A DNA stretch of 64,000 nucleotides from Pinus tabuliformis (Eukaryota; Streptophyta; Pinopsida; Pinales; Pinaceae): positions 514,890,102 to 514,954,101 of the forward strand of contig CM062805.1 of NCBI GenBank assembly GCA_031772625.1, in the 5' to 3' direction. Numbering within the stretch: position 1 is the stretch's first letter; each line of letters opens with the position of its first letter. The notes beneath the pieces were generated by a model that saw only the letters and a list, made by a program, of their open reading frames with translations, searched no databases and was not told the origin of the DNA. Positions 32,690 to 44,361 of this stretch are shown one piece after another. A program made the translations under genes and the position numbers.

Positions 32690-33526
32690 ATGGATGAATT
32701 CCCTCAAATTTGCAAGATGGCAATCATTTGGAAAGAGAGGGAGCACAATGATGTTGACAATGAGGTTTTAAATGATCCTTTGGCATTGGATGCATTGAGA
32801 AGATGTAGATTGCTCAAGTTTTTTATGATACCAAATATGAAAACCCAAACTCAATTGTTAGAGATGCTTATTCATTACTGGGATCTAGAGCAAGAGCTCT
32901 TTATGATTGATCAGATTCCCTTACAGATTGAGGTGGAATATATTCACTTCATCATAGGACTTTCCCGAAGAGGGGAAGCAGTCGATCTAAAAGAGAGGGC
33001 CTGGGGAGGCCTAAATGTTTCAGATTACATAGATCTCTACTATACACTAGGGACAGACAAGGTTGGGTCACAGATTCCGATAAAAAATGTAAGGAGCCTA
33101 CCAATTAAAATTATCCTCTTTACCATTGTCAGGGTAGTAGGCTCAACATCACTACATCAGGCCTCTCGACCTGCCATGTTCTTGGCAGTAGAGTGCCTTC
33201 GTCTAATAGTCTTTGATTGGTGCACAATGCTCTTGGTCTGCATGAAGAAGCAACTGCCTTCAATGAGATAAGGGAAAATGAATCATTTTTTCTATGGAAG
33301 CACACTTTGGTCATTTTTATTTGAGATATTCCTAGCACTTCGACCTAGAGTGTCTACAACCATTAGCAGTCCTAGGGATCCGAGGATGGCTAGATGGGCA
33401 AACTTGATCAAGCGACTTGGCAGAGGTGAAGTCACTCAAGAAACATTTGACGACGAGTTCTTCCTCTGGTGGGAGCAACAAGTCATAGCTATAGATGACT
33501 ACCCTTATGTAGGCATATATTATTGA
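32690..33526 (+). pseudogene. Extra ORF of element F, antisense to its pol
   Basis: Frame from ATG 32690 to the stop at 33524-33526, 278 codons, with a single internal stop (TAA at 33269-33271) and the same phase before and after. Residues about 25-180 read LLKFFMIPNMKTQTQLLEML, then FIIGLSRRGEAVDL, then IKNVRSLPIKIILFTIVRVVGS; the end has RWANLIKRLGRGEV and FFLWWEQQ. The layout resembles the plant retroelement extra-ORF proteins annotated as putative plant transposon proteins, but I do not recognise a specific family. It lies between the 3' end of F pol (minus strand) and the left edge of F, on the opposite strand, as described for antisense aORFs of Tat-lineage gypsy elements. It is far better preserved than the adjacent pol. 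Function unknown. Confidence 0.7.
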
Positions 33527-33577
33527 GAGGACCCGGATTTGGCACTTCCCGAGGGTGCTGCATGGGGTGATATTGGT

Positions 33578-33596
33578 AAAAAAAAAAAAAAAAAAA
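33578..33596 (+). repeat. A19 homopolymer after the antisense ORF
   Basis: Nineteen A in a row about 50 bases after the ORF stop. No AATAAA lies at the usual distance before it, so a retroposed poly(A) tail is possible but not shown. Confidence 0.9.
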
Positions 33597-34077
33597 TTAT
33601 CTTATTTGATTTTTTTGGATTTTAAATATGATCTTAAGAAGTTAAAATTCTTTTTTTCTATGAAACAAAAATCTTACAAGATTATTTGATCATGATGCAT
33701 ATGTTGGACCAGTGAGACCTGAGGGTCTAACTAGGCATAGGCGTCACGGCAGAGACATGGAGAGAGCAACAACAGAGTCTCAGAGAGTCCTTCATCCAGT
33801 CCAAAGGAACTTGAAGAGTTTGACTTGCCATGTTCCCATGGCAACCATAGAGGATCTCCTTGAGGCCATTCAGAGATGAGTGGTAGGAGTACCACAAGAG
33901 TGGGTGCGGCTCTTCTGATGGGTGGTGAATGCCATCATATTTTTCCGTGATGCTCATCCAGGGTAGGGCCCACAAACTTAGATTAGATGACTGATCTTTT
34001 TATGGACATGATCGGGCTTAAGCCCTAATTTTGTAGGACATTTGTCCACATTTTGTAATATTTTGGACATATTATTC

Positions 34078-34095
34078 TTATATATATATATATAT

Positions 34096-34142
<47 letters not shown>
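34078..34142. repeat. (TA)n microsatellite
   Basis: About 64 bases of alternating TA, interrupted by two GATA-type changes. Confidence 0.98.
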
Positions 34143-34144
<2 letters not shown>

Positions 34145-34204
34145 TACTCTTTCATGATGATTTGATCATATATACAAATGATTTTATGATATTTTTGGTT
34201 TTAA

Positions 34205-34640
34205 CATGATGAATGATTAATGTGCCAATCTAATGCTTGATTAGCTATAGAATCAGCAAGTGAATTTTTTGATCGTGGAATATGAATAAAAGTAATAAAA
34301 TTAAATGATCTTTGTAATAATCTCACTCTAAAAAATTGGCGATGTAACAAAGGATCTCTCACACAATATATGTTATTAATTGAGACACCACCAATTGTGA
34401 ATCCAAATAAACCACTAACAATTCAATACCAAAAGATATTGCTTCAGATAGTAAATTAATGACAACATTGTATTCAACCATATTGTTGGAAGCAGGACCA
34501 ATACATATGCCTCTTGAGACTAACAACTGACCAGATGGATAATATATTACCCAAGCAGCAGAAGCTAAGTTCTGAGTATGTCTACTAGCACCATTAGTGA
34601 ATCCTAGATACACCAGATCACCCATCGAAGCCTGCAAAAG
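34205..34640 (-). pseudogene. Element F second RNase H (archaeal-type), after integrase
   Basis: Minus-strand reading YLGFTNGASRHTQN (catalytic Asp of FTDGAS now Asn), SNNMVEYNVVINLLSEA (Glu kept), VVYLDSQLVVSQL (Asp kept), then after a one-base frameshift at about 34370, HIPRSKNSLADSIANQALDWHI (last Asp kept). This is the ATNN.AEY / GDSQLVV / PR..N..AD signature of archaeal-like RNase H domains captured by plant Tat-type gypsy elements. Its position downstream of the integrase C-terminus (34775-34996) is distinct from its place in element G. It supplies the RNase H activity that the degenerate domain at 36170-36791 seems to have lost. Confidence 0.85.
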
Positions 34641-34774
34641 CAGATAAAAAATACCAATATCACCATGAGACCCACAAACAAAAACAAACAACTATGTAGA
34701 ATATTTACAAAACAAAACAGATGCTAGGAAACAACCTAGGCATAATACTTCTTAAGATAGAGCCCATTTCTAGG

Positions 34775-35760
34775 CTACGGTAACACGTTTCCATCAAATT
34801 CAACCAAATCATATGCACCTTTCTTCAAGACCTTTTTGATGATAAAAGGACTGTACCACATGGGTTTGAACTTGCGTGCCCCCACGGTGTCCTTATCTTG
34901 GTCATAGACGAAAACTAGATCACCTTCAGAGAAAACCCTATGATGCACACTCTTGTCATATTGGGCCTTTACTCTCTTTTTATGATCTTCATTCATTATG
35001 GATGTATCCTAATGCTACTTATCAAGATGTTACAAATGAATAAAGTGTTCTTCAAGACTGGAGGTGTCTAGAAGAAGTTCAACTGCTAATTTAAGAGATG
35101 GGATCTCACATTCCACAGGGAATATTGATTTCAAACCATAAACTAGTTGAAAAGGAGTAAAACCCCTAGCGGTCTTAACATACATCTGGTATGCCCAAAG
35201 TGCGTGATATAGCATGATGTGCCAGTTGGATTGAGCTTTATTGATTGTCCTTTGCAGGATAGTTTTAAGAGATTTGTTTACAGCCTCAACCTGTCCACTA
35301 GCTTGAGGGTAGTTCGAAGATGAATGCTCTTGCCGAAATCCCAATTTTAAAGCCAACTCATACATCATCTTATTCTGAAAATGACTACCATGATCAGTGA
35401 TAATCTCCCTTGGAATACCAAAACATGAAATGATTTGGTTGAATAGGAAAATAGTTGTTATCTCACCATCGCTATTGAAAGTAGGCATAGCTTCAACCCA
35501 CTTCGTAAAGTAGTCTAGTATTACGATAATGTACTTGTGACCCTTAGTTGAAGCTGGGTTACAATTCGTAAAGTTAATACCCCACTTAGTAAAAGGAGAA
35601 ACAGTGATGACAGGGAAAAGCGAAGCTAGGTGAGCGTGCATTTTCCGAGTGTATACCTGACAATGATGGAACTTCTTGACCTAATCAATGCAACCATTGA
35701 AAATCGAGGGCCAAAAATATCTTGCACACAGGTTTTTTTTGGCTGTAGCAAGCCTAAATA
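34775..35760 (-). pseudogene. Element F integrase
   Basis: 203 codons open at 35641-35030. The core begins FTKWGINFTNCNPAST, where the first DDE Asp is Asn; then IITDHGSHFQNK (second Asp kept) and NYPQASGQVEAVNKSLK (Glu kept), WHIMLYHALWAY and FTPFQLVYG. The HHCC finger at about 35660-35780 reads YHSGACGGHLF (both His) and HHCQVYTRKM with the first Cys lost. The C-terminal domain at 34775-34996 has EGDLVFVYDQDKDTVGARKF and WYSPFIIKKVL. Decayed, at least one catalytic residue lost. Confidence 0.9.
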
Positions 35761-37660
35761 GATGACCTCCACAAGCTCCACTGTGGTAGTCATTTATAAC
35801 ATAATCAACTTCTTCTAGGGTTAAACAATGCCTAAGGATTGAGTCAATCCCGCGATGATACAAAGTGTCACCGATAATAATATAATTTTTAGCTAGGTGA
35901 TGCAATTTTCTACGTTCATCCTTCGAAAATGTATGAGGGAACTTCAAAGTCTGGAGATATACTATGATGTCTCCATACCAAGGATCCTGTGAAGATATTA
36001 GGAACAGATGTTCATCAGGAAATGACTCTTCATAAATAACATTCTCCTCATAGGGAAACTTTGAAATCAATTCTGCGAATACGAAAGATTTTTTAGACTT
36101 GGCTGACATAAATTTGAGATCGAATTCCTGTAAGATGAAAATCCATTTATTATACTTTCCCCCAATCACTCACCTACTGAGGACAAAATAAAATGGGTTG
36201 ATGTCGGCCAAAAAAAAAAATTCTAAGCAGAATATAATGACGGAGCCGCTGGACAACATGAACTGCTGCCAAAGACAATTCTTCTACATGATAATACCTA
36301 AGTTCATGACCAACTAAGCCTCAGCTCAGATAATAAATCACATGCTCTCTAAGAGAATCACCTTCCTGAACTATAACCATACCAATTGTTGATTCTGCCG
36401 CAGCGATATATAAGAGGAAATCCCCGCTATAATAAGGTGGACTCAAAACATGAGCAAAGGTCAATGCCTTTTTCAAAGCATCAAAGGAGCGTTGAGTGAA
36501 ATTATCCCAAACAAATGGAACTCCTTTCTTCAGTAATTTCATAAATCCTTTCATAATCTTGACATAAGTTACGATAAATATCCTTAAGAAATTGGCTTTT
36601 CCTTGGAGACTCTGAAGTTGACGAACAAACGACAGGGGAGGCAACTGAAGTATTGCCTCAACCTTGAAGGGATCGACATGAATACCTTCATTGGACACAA
36701 TTAATCCCAATAACCAACCGAATGTGACTACAAAAACATGTTTATTAGGGTTCAATCGGACCTTATAGTGAAGATATCGTTCAAAAACCAAACGAAGGTG
36801 TTATGAATTATCCATTCTCTTTCGAGAATGAGCAACTAGGTCATTTAAATATGACTCTATTATGTGCTTGATGTCGTGGAAAGCATAAGAAATGGCCCGC
36901 TAAAAGTAGCTCCAAATGTTTTTAGGCCAAAAGACATATTGTACGCAAATGTACCCTATAGGAAAATAAATGTTGTCTTGTGTTGATCTTCAGGATGGAT
37001 AGGTATTTGATTATATCCCGAGAAATCATCCATGAAGGAAAATATCTCATTTTCATCACAATCATCAATTATTTGATCGATAAATGGAGTGGGGAAATTA
37101 TCTTTAGGACAAGCCTCATTCAAATCCATAAAGTCGATGCATACCCAGATTTTTCCTTATTTTTTGTCAACAAGGACTAGATTCAAGACCCATTCAATTA
37201 GAGGAACGGTGTATATGAAACCCGCCTTAAGCGACTTTTCAACCTCAACTTTAATAGCAACCACTTTCCTAGTATTTACCGGTCGAATAGCTTTCCATAC
37301 AAGCTTAGTGTTTTCGTATGTATTGATCTCATGTTGAACTATCGATGGATTGATTCCAGGGTTTTCTTCATAATACCAAGAAAACTCATCTCGAAAATCC
37401 TTAAATAAGTCAGTGTAAATCTTGATTTATTTAGGGGAACATTCAACTCTTACAAATATATTCTCAATGATATTTGGATTCCTGGAAATTTTCATCGGAA
37501 TGGTTTCCAAGATATTAGACATATTACCTTCGGCAAAAATTTTATGAACACTTCCATTTGAAGAAGGATTGGACAAATTTAATTCAAATTCATGAAAATC
37601 AGGGAGAAAATATGACTGATTATGTAAATCATCCCATGGTCTTTTTGCACCAGTCACTTC
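35761..37660 (-). pseudogene. Element F reverse transcriptase and degenerate RNase H
   Basis: RT from about 37660 to 36600: acidic N-part (PWDDLHNQSYFLPDFHEFEL), motif A FMDDFSGYN near 37010-37035, and catalytic box YLND instead of YLDD at 36840-36851. Thumb side LHYKVRLNPNKHVFVVTFG, ending FVWDNFTQRSFDALKKAL. RNase H follows: FLLYIAAAESTIGMVIVQ, in which the usual first Asp is absent, then WIFILQEFDLKFMSAKSKKSF (36169-36060). Loss of this Asp also in element G suggests it is a lineage trait, not decay. There are several stops and shifts between 36800 and 37330. Confidence 0.85.
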
Positions 37661-37944
37661 TTCTAAATTGTCTCTTCAGATGGTAAGACAATGTCAAGGG
37701 AATCCATAGCTGAAGTAGAGTCAACAATCCAGACCGGAGCCACATCACCATCCAAATCCTCTGATGGGGGAGGAATGGGGTCAAAATCTACAGAATTCAC
37801 AATAGATTGGTATGCGATTTCTGCTGCAAATATAGGATATTCCATTCCACCTACTTTCCCCTCTTCTAATGTGGCAGTAGGCAGGGGGGGCGACGGGGGT
37901 AAGGGCCAAGGATCTGGAAAACTATGAGTTTTGAACGAACCTTT

Positions 37945-39021
37945 TCAAGTAGCGATCCTAGAGGATGAAATGGCATTAATATGAGCAGTAGTAGGAGGAA
38001 TATCAAAAGTACCCATCAACGAGGAATACATTCCAATGCCCAAATTATCGACAAGATGCTTGGTATTTTTCACCAACGAAACGATAGAGTCAGAGGATGC
38101 ACTGGGATCGTTAGGAGAATAAGTTGTTTGATCAATTGTGATAATTATCCCTTCATGAGGGAAGAATAGGATGAGAAACAATGATAAAACAATGGAATCC
38201 ATTACATAAACCCAATTCCGACCCAATAAAAGATTGTAATCAAGTTTCACATCATCTATCTCTACTTAGAAATTGACAACCTTGCCCCCAACACATACGA
38301 GAAAGGTTGGAAGAATTCCATGAGGCTTATGAGAATGACCATCGAATGCAGTAAGGAGAGTAGGGGGAGGAATAGCTTTTGGGGACACAATATCCTTCCA
38401 ACATGACATCAACATGACGCACGTGGAAGCCCCTTCATTAACTACAGTTCGAAAGATAGTCTCCTTTCGATATGTAGATTTAATATGGAAAGCCATGTGA
38501 TGAGGGAGTCTCTTCTTAACACTTGACATATCAAAGGTAATAATGAAAGAGTTCTTTAGACCTACTACTCCTGTCGCAGTGAGAAATGAACTCCTTTGTG
38601 TAGGACACAATTGGAGTACCTCTAACGCTGACATCACACAGGGGCTCTGAGTCAGACCTTTGATAATAGAATATTTCTGAGCAACCCTAAAATTGATATT
38701 GACAGTCGAATGTTTTGTAGAGCCTTTCGACATCTGAGGTATGAAATCAACTATGGGCCTCTTGATATGGAGTGGATCTGGGATATCAGAAGTAGCCTTA
38801 GCCTTATAATATTTCGGCTCTCCATAATCATGTGATATTATAGCAACATCAACATGAGATCTCACCATATAGACATTTAATGTGGATTCTCCATCTTGGT
38901 TGCCCCCTGTGGGGGTTCTAGTACTAGCATTAGCATTAGTGCTAGCAAGTATTTGCTTCCCTTTGGAAAAAGGGTTAGTTAGCATAGCTTGGGAACTTGA
39001 ATAACCCTGCTGAGCTAACAA
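37945..39021 (-). pseudogene. Element F protease
   Basis: Two adjoining open stretches (251 codons, 39021-38266, and 101 codons, 38250-37945). The active-site region reads VVNEGASTCVMLMSCWK, where DEGAS of this lineage has Asp changed to Asn; later KLDYNLLLGRNWVYVMDSI is the second retropepsin half, then FFPHEGIIITIDQ and GMYSSLMGTFDIPP. The long N-terminal segment (MVRSHVDVAIISHDYGE, MSSVKKRLPHHMAFHI) belongs to the gag-protease linker. Confidence 0.82.
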
Positions 39022-39029
39022 GCACTGAG

Positions 39030-40792
39030 CATCCTGAATCTTGGGGAAAATATGGGTAAGACGATCCGCATTGCTTAACTTGCATGGGAAGTTTACTTTC
39101 TTATTTGATTCAATTTTTCCCTCTCCGGTATCATTACTGGGCCTATTCGCATTTCCCTTCCCAACCTTATATTTCTTCTTACCACGCCCCTTCTTCTTCC
39201 CATCAGATTATTGGTTTCCTTTGGGATTTGAATATTGGACAACATTAACTTGTAAATATTGGGAAGTAATAAACACTGAAAACGTGGCCTGTGCTGGAGA
39301 AGCAGATTGTAAAGAAAATTGCTGCAATTGATTCAACAAGTTATTTGTACTACTATCGATTGACCCTACAATTCTGTCGGCATGGGGTCCCAACTTAGGT
39401 TTGGCTATATCGATCTTTAATCGAGGAGCATCAGGGAGAATCTTGTAAAGGAATCCAAACTAAGAATAGATGAGTTCTAACTAATGGGCTCTAAAGATGG
39501 CCTATTCTCCACTGAACACTCTAGAGAGTGACACATACTTAGAAATATATGGCTGAAAAGGTTTCAAAATCCATTCCAGAAGAAACTCGTCAGGGATATA
39601 TGCCTTGATTAGCCTCTTTCTTTTGCACCACTCTTAGATGTGGTCAGAAATGCGAGTTATTTTGTCTTGTTCAAAACTGGCTAGAAGCTTAGTTATAGCA
39701 TCATATTAGACAGGAAACTAATTTTTTTTTAGAAACATAGTAGACAATTCACCAAATGTAGAAAAGGTACCCCTCTAATCTCAATATACCACTTTGTAGT
39801 GTTTCCAGTTAGGGTGCATTGAAATAATCTCAACCTGATCGAATCATCGATCAAGGAGTTAGATGAGCACCACAAATGGAACATGGTTATATGATCATTC
39901 AGATCCTCTCTAGACTTCCCTTTAAATTTTAGAATATCAAATGGAAGTTTGGTGGGGACCGGAGGCCAAGCCATATTATATTGGATCAGTTCGTTTCTCA
40001 ATTTCGAAAGATCTGGCAACCTCAAAGTTGCTAGGAATGGTAAGCGCGAAGGAACAAGAGAATTCCAAACACCAAGAGAATAATTTTTGACATTAGAAAA
40101 AGAGTATCTTGGATTTGGAGAGGTAATAGGTTTCCCAGGGTTACTTGTAGAAGGACCTGAACCATAAGGAAATCCTTGTGGCCTAGAAGTATTCGAAGGG
40201 TATCCACCCCTACCACAGGGTAACCATGCGTATAGTAGTTTCCTCCTAACGGAAAATTGAAAGAAGGGAAAGCCCCTGACAAGGATTCCATGCACTAGCT
40301 AGTGGAGGAAATACTTGTGAGGTCTTGACAGAAGTGAAGGGCATGATCCCCTATTGACCAAATAGATGGGATAAGTTCCCAACCCCTAAACCACTAACAA
40401 AAGGATTTTCCCATCCTTGACTTCCTTAGAAATCATTAACATTCTGAGACTGACCAAATAAAGGTACCGATCCTAAGTTCAAAGATGGATTGGAAGGAGG
40501 AACATGACCACTTACAAAAGTGAAACCCTAAAAATATGTTGAACCACTTGGCATAGAAGTCATGGATGTGGAAATAGTAGATGAGAAGGTTGAAGGAACC
40601 TAAGGAATCCCACTGGATGGCATCTCGAAAGGATAGGCACCGGCGAAAGGGACGGAAGGTTGGGTGCCCCCACTCGAACCTAGAATGGAGTTAGAGCCAA
40701 TAGCTATTGTACTAGGCCTAACAATAGAGATAGGAATATTACCCCTCTCATGTAGCTGGAGGGGTGTGCACACCAGAAGTATTAGTAGCCAT
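39030..40792 (-). pseudogene. Element F gag
   Basis: Starts at a likely ATG at 40792 (MATNTSGVHTPPAT) with a proline/serine/glycine-rich N-terminus, then 188 open codons at 40295-39729 holding the gag core: WPPVPTKLPFDILKFKGKS, NDHITMFHLWCSSNSLIDDS and RLRLFQCTLTGNTTKWYIE. The C-terminal part near 39000-39200 is lysine-rich (KKRGGKKKYK-like) followed by a damaged zinc-finger-like FPCKLSNADRLTH. Gag of the Tat type. Several stops. Confidence 0.85.
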
Positions 40793-43238
40793 ACTTATAC
40801 CACTAACATTGGCCATTGGAAAAAAAGAAGGAGAGTAAATAGGGATCGCCAGCTTGTGAGTTGGGGTACCCACATAAAACACAAGGTAAGGAAGATCGGA
40901 AGAAAGATGTTCCGAAGGAGTCACGAGGGACTCAGGGATGTCTTTAATATCACCCTTGTCTTTTGATTAGAAGGGTGCCCTAGCAAGGACCAAAGCATTT
41001 CTGTCCAAATTAGGAGTTGAACTAGGTTCACCCTGTGAAATGAGATCCCCTAGAGAAGGATTAGTCTCTCATGTGTCAATTGTTACTGGTTGAAAATCAC
41101 TAGCATAATTTCTCCTATGCCTTATAGATGAAGGCTTGACACTCGCAAGTGAAAGCCATCAAAGCCTCCTATACTGATGAAACGGTCGATCGATCACTTT
41201 TAAATATTAAGAGAACTTTTTAAAGACTCAAAAATAAAAATCTATGGAAATATAGGAGCAAATAGCACTCACTAAAAAGTCCCTAAAGATACAACCAAAC
41301 AAATAGATTCCTTTTTTTTTTCACTCCGAGTGACTAGGACCGGACACCAAAATACAATAAAGCAAATATAAGTACCTTCCGAAGATAGTTTGGGATAATT
41401 ACAACCCAAGCCTATCAGCGAATGTATCAAAAATAGTTACGATGACCTTCATACAATAGCCTTTGTTGGTGAAAGTACCCGAGTTTCGCAAGCGCACCCT
41501 CCAGAAGTACTATGGAAGTAATGAAACATCTGTCTCAAGTACCACGGCAATTCCCCCCTGTAGTAACTGTGTGGTCCCTAGGATAGGAAACTAAGGTCAC
41601 CAACTTGTAATTAGAAGTCGGGCAGAACATTCATGAGCGTGTGATCCAACAAGTAGGAGAGGGGGTATATCTCTTTCCTTATCTTCACACGTCCTCGTGC
41701 TTAACTCATGTGTTAGAAGAGATTTCCCAAACAACTTAACGAGACTAGATTTGCACTCTTTAATCAACTTTTATGTTTTAGTTTAGAGTGGACTTAGAGA
41801 GTTTACTCTCCACACACCTATTCCAAGGCCCTAAATGCCTCCGACTAATTTATGTATCTATGAAAAAAACAAAAATATAGTTCATTTTAAATTAAGCGCT
41901 TGATTTTATTGGTTGTTATTTAGGTCACGGGTAGAGGAAGTGAAACTTGTGATGTTCTGATGCAAAAAGAAACCAATAGAAAAGTAGTCTACATGCAAAT
42001 GCAACTTCTCTTTCTTCAATTAAAAGTGATCTCTACAAGGTTATATGAGAAATCTATGAAAGAAAAAAACTCTTTTCTTTTTCCTTTAAACACACTCACA
42101 ATTTGAACATCTATCGAAAGAGACTAAAATGAAAATTGCCTTAATGCATAGTAAAATACCTAAATGCAATATTCTATTGAATGCTCTAAACAAAAAAATG
42201 TGTTCTTCCAAAGACCAAAAGCCAAAATTTGACAAACAAGGAGAAACAAATATCCAAGAAAAGATCTACCAAACAAAGCAAATTTCAACCTTACGCAAAG
42301 ATTTGCATGCTTGTTGAAAATCTGAAAACACCAAAAAACCAATAACCAAAGAAAAGAAAGTTTCTTTTTAAGGACTTATGACAAAAGTTTCAAGAAGGCA
42401 AAGCAATTAATCACTTCAAGATCAAAATCAAGCGAAAAGACTCCAAACTTCACAAGCCATAAACAATCACCAAAATGATCAGACTAAGGTGAATAAGAGA
42501 CCAAAACACTTGAACAACTTGACCTGAGAGATACCTAAAATATTTAGAAAGACATAAAGATTTCAAAGAACCAAAGTCCTTCACTGAACTCAAATTGTAA
42601 AGACCCTTCTCAAATAATAAAAAAGAAACCAAATGAGTCAACTTCAAGTATGCAAAGCGAAGTAATGAAAATAGTGGATTATAAGTAAGTTGAGAACCAA
42701 CTCACTATCCCAAAAGCATAGAACAAACATACACTTCACAAAGAAGGTCTAAAAGCCAAACTTCAAATGCAAAAACTTCAAAAAATGAAAACCCTAGGTT
42801 GACAATATCTTTTTGCAAAAGTAGGTAAAAAAACCGATACCAGCAAGAAACAAGACCATTCCAGACTGTAGATGACTTCAAGAAAGTAGAAAAATTAGGC
42901 TACACCCCAGCCAGAAGGAAAAAATTGAAAAAAATAAAAAATTTCCAAATATACGTGACTGTGTAATAACAGAATCGCGTATACACGCGACTGTTACCGA
43001 AGAAACTAGCGTATATGCTGGTTTCTTTGGCAGAACATGCATATGTATGCTTACGTGTACAACAAAAAGAGTGTATATGTAGAAAAGTAGGGAAAAATAA
43101 AAAAGACAAGCCTAATCCAGAAGATCAGACTGATTGCCCAAACTACAAATGAGTCAACAATACTGGAAAAATCAAGAAACAAGAAAGAAAATCCCAGATC
43201 AACAAAAAAACAACCCTTCTAAGAAATACATGACTGTA
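40793..43238 (-). other. Long 5' leader of element F
   Basis: About 2.4 kb between the gag start and primer site with no convincing ORF; the plus strand is A-rich. The inverted-repeat cluster at 42950-43080 lies near the primer-site end. Confidence 0.6.
42950..43080. repeat. Cluster of inverted repeats built on ATACGYGAYT, also at 32551-32661
   Basis: Paired arms ATACGTGACT...GAATCGCGTAT and ACGCGACT...AGCGTAT form short hairpins. The same arms occur at 32551-32661 (ATACGTGATT...AAGTCGCGTAT and TACGTGG...CCACGTA), directly upstream of the antisense ORF. Confidence 0.65.
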
Positions 43239-43257
43239 TTCCCCAGCAGAGTCACTA
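43239..43257 (-). promoter_or_regulatory. Primer binding site of element F
   Basis: The minus strand reads TAGTGACTCTGCTGGGGAA, close to the TGGCGACTCTGCTGGGGA site found in plant Tat-type gypsy elements. It fixes F in minus orientation and places its 5' LTR at 43262 and beyond. Confidence 0.78.
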
Positions 43258-43261
43258 GTTC

Positions 43262-43990
43262 TATTGGTGGGGAAAACTTCCCTAAGGTAAGGGTTGACAA
43301 CCTCAACAGATCGAAGGTAGACAATCAACAAGAAGCATACGTTCAAGTAATAAAACTATACAAACTACCAAAGTTGGGTTTGAGACGAGTACCCATAGGT
43401 CCTACGTTTGATGTCGGTCCCATAGGCTCCAAACCCTCTACTTCCTCCCAAGTGAGCATACCTACAACATAGTTTATAGAAGCATATACATAGCAAGTAG
43501 TTCAAAGTGCGTGCATAATAAAAATGTTAGATCATCAAGAATAAACATATAAATCATGACATATTACACATGAATCATAAAAACATGAGATCATAACATA
43601 TCAGAAACGAGATAGAGCTTCTTTATTGATATAAAAAAATAGTAGTGGAGAGATACAACCTCATCCAACCACAACACCAATGAAACCTTACTCCAGACCT
43701 GTCCAGCCCAAGCCTCAAAGATCACCTCTCAAGCATGTGAAAAAGGATGCCATATAATGAAGTATGAGCATTTATGCAAGGAAACAAGGGTTTCCCACAA
43801 CTAGGAGTGCAGGAGGCACATGGAAAATAAGACTTGATCTGGGGACCAAAAAAACTATAATGTTCATATCCTATCTCCTTGATGTAATTAGGCCTTCCCA
43901 TAAGGTGTATAAATACCACCAGAAATCAGTTGATTCGGTTAGCCCATGGGCTCCTGCAGGTGGGCTTTCGGTGAAAATCGTAAACCCAAC
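43262..43990 (-). repeat. 5' LTR of element F (outer edge uncertain)
   Basis: The inner edge is plus-strand TATTGGTGGGGAAAAC next to the primer site (first base pair TG decayed to TA). The outer edge is not determined; the end given is a guess near GTAAACCCAACCC. No second copy was recognised at the left of F, so F may be truncated. Confidence 0.45.
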
Positions 43991-44210
43991 CCAAAAAATA
44001 GGATATTATTTTATTTTTTTCATATTTTAAATAATATATGCAGGTTCTGTATTATGGTACCTGCATGTGTACACACTTTTTGAGGGGCAGAGTCACATAT
44101 GGAATTCAAAATATTGTTTTATAATAAATGATCAAGTTTGTATGGGAAAGGGCTGCCTAAGGCCATATCAGAGCATTAGAAATACAGGAGTGTTGAATGA
44201 TGCTATACAA

Positions 44211-44361
44211 AATATCAGAGCCACCATATCTCATAACTTTGATTCAAATGATGTTACGAGGTTGTGAGGTTCTCAGCTCCTTTCGCTGGGCGTTTTCCTG
44301 TTTTTCCTCCATGGGACTGGGTGTTGTAACCAACAGCTTAGATTTTAAGTGCTAAGGCCTT
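44211..44361 (-). repeat. Fragment resembling the 3' end of copia D
   Basis: About 80% identical by eye to 4031-4181, including the last RNase H codons' region (AAGGCCTTA) and the untranslated tail. No other copia sequence was recognised next to it. Confidence 0.7.

Noticed and set aside
32290..33600. Host gene at the F antisense ORF
   Set aside because: Tempting because of the promoter-like signals and good frame, but its position against the 3' end of F pol fits an element-borne extra ORF; a host gene is not supported.
34078..34142. Origin or regulatory AT tract
   Set aside because: Plain (TA)n microsatellite.
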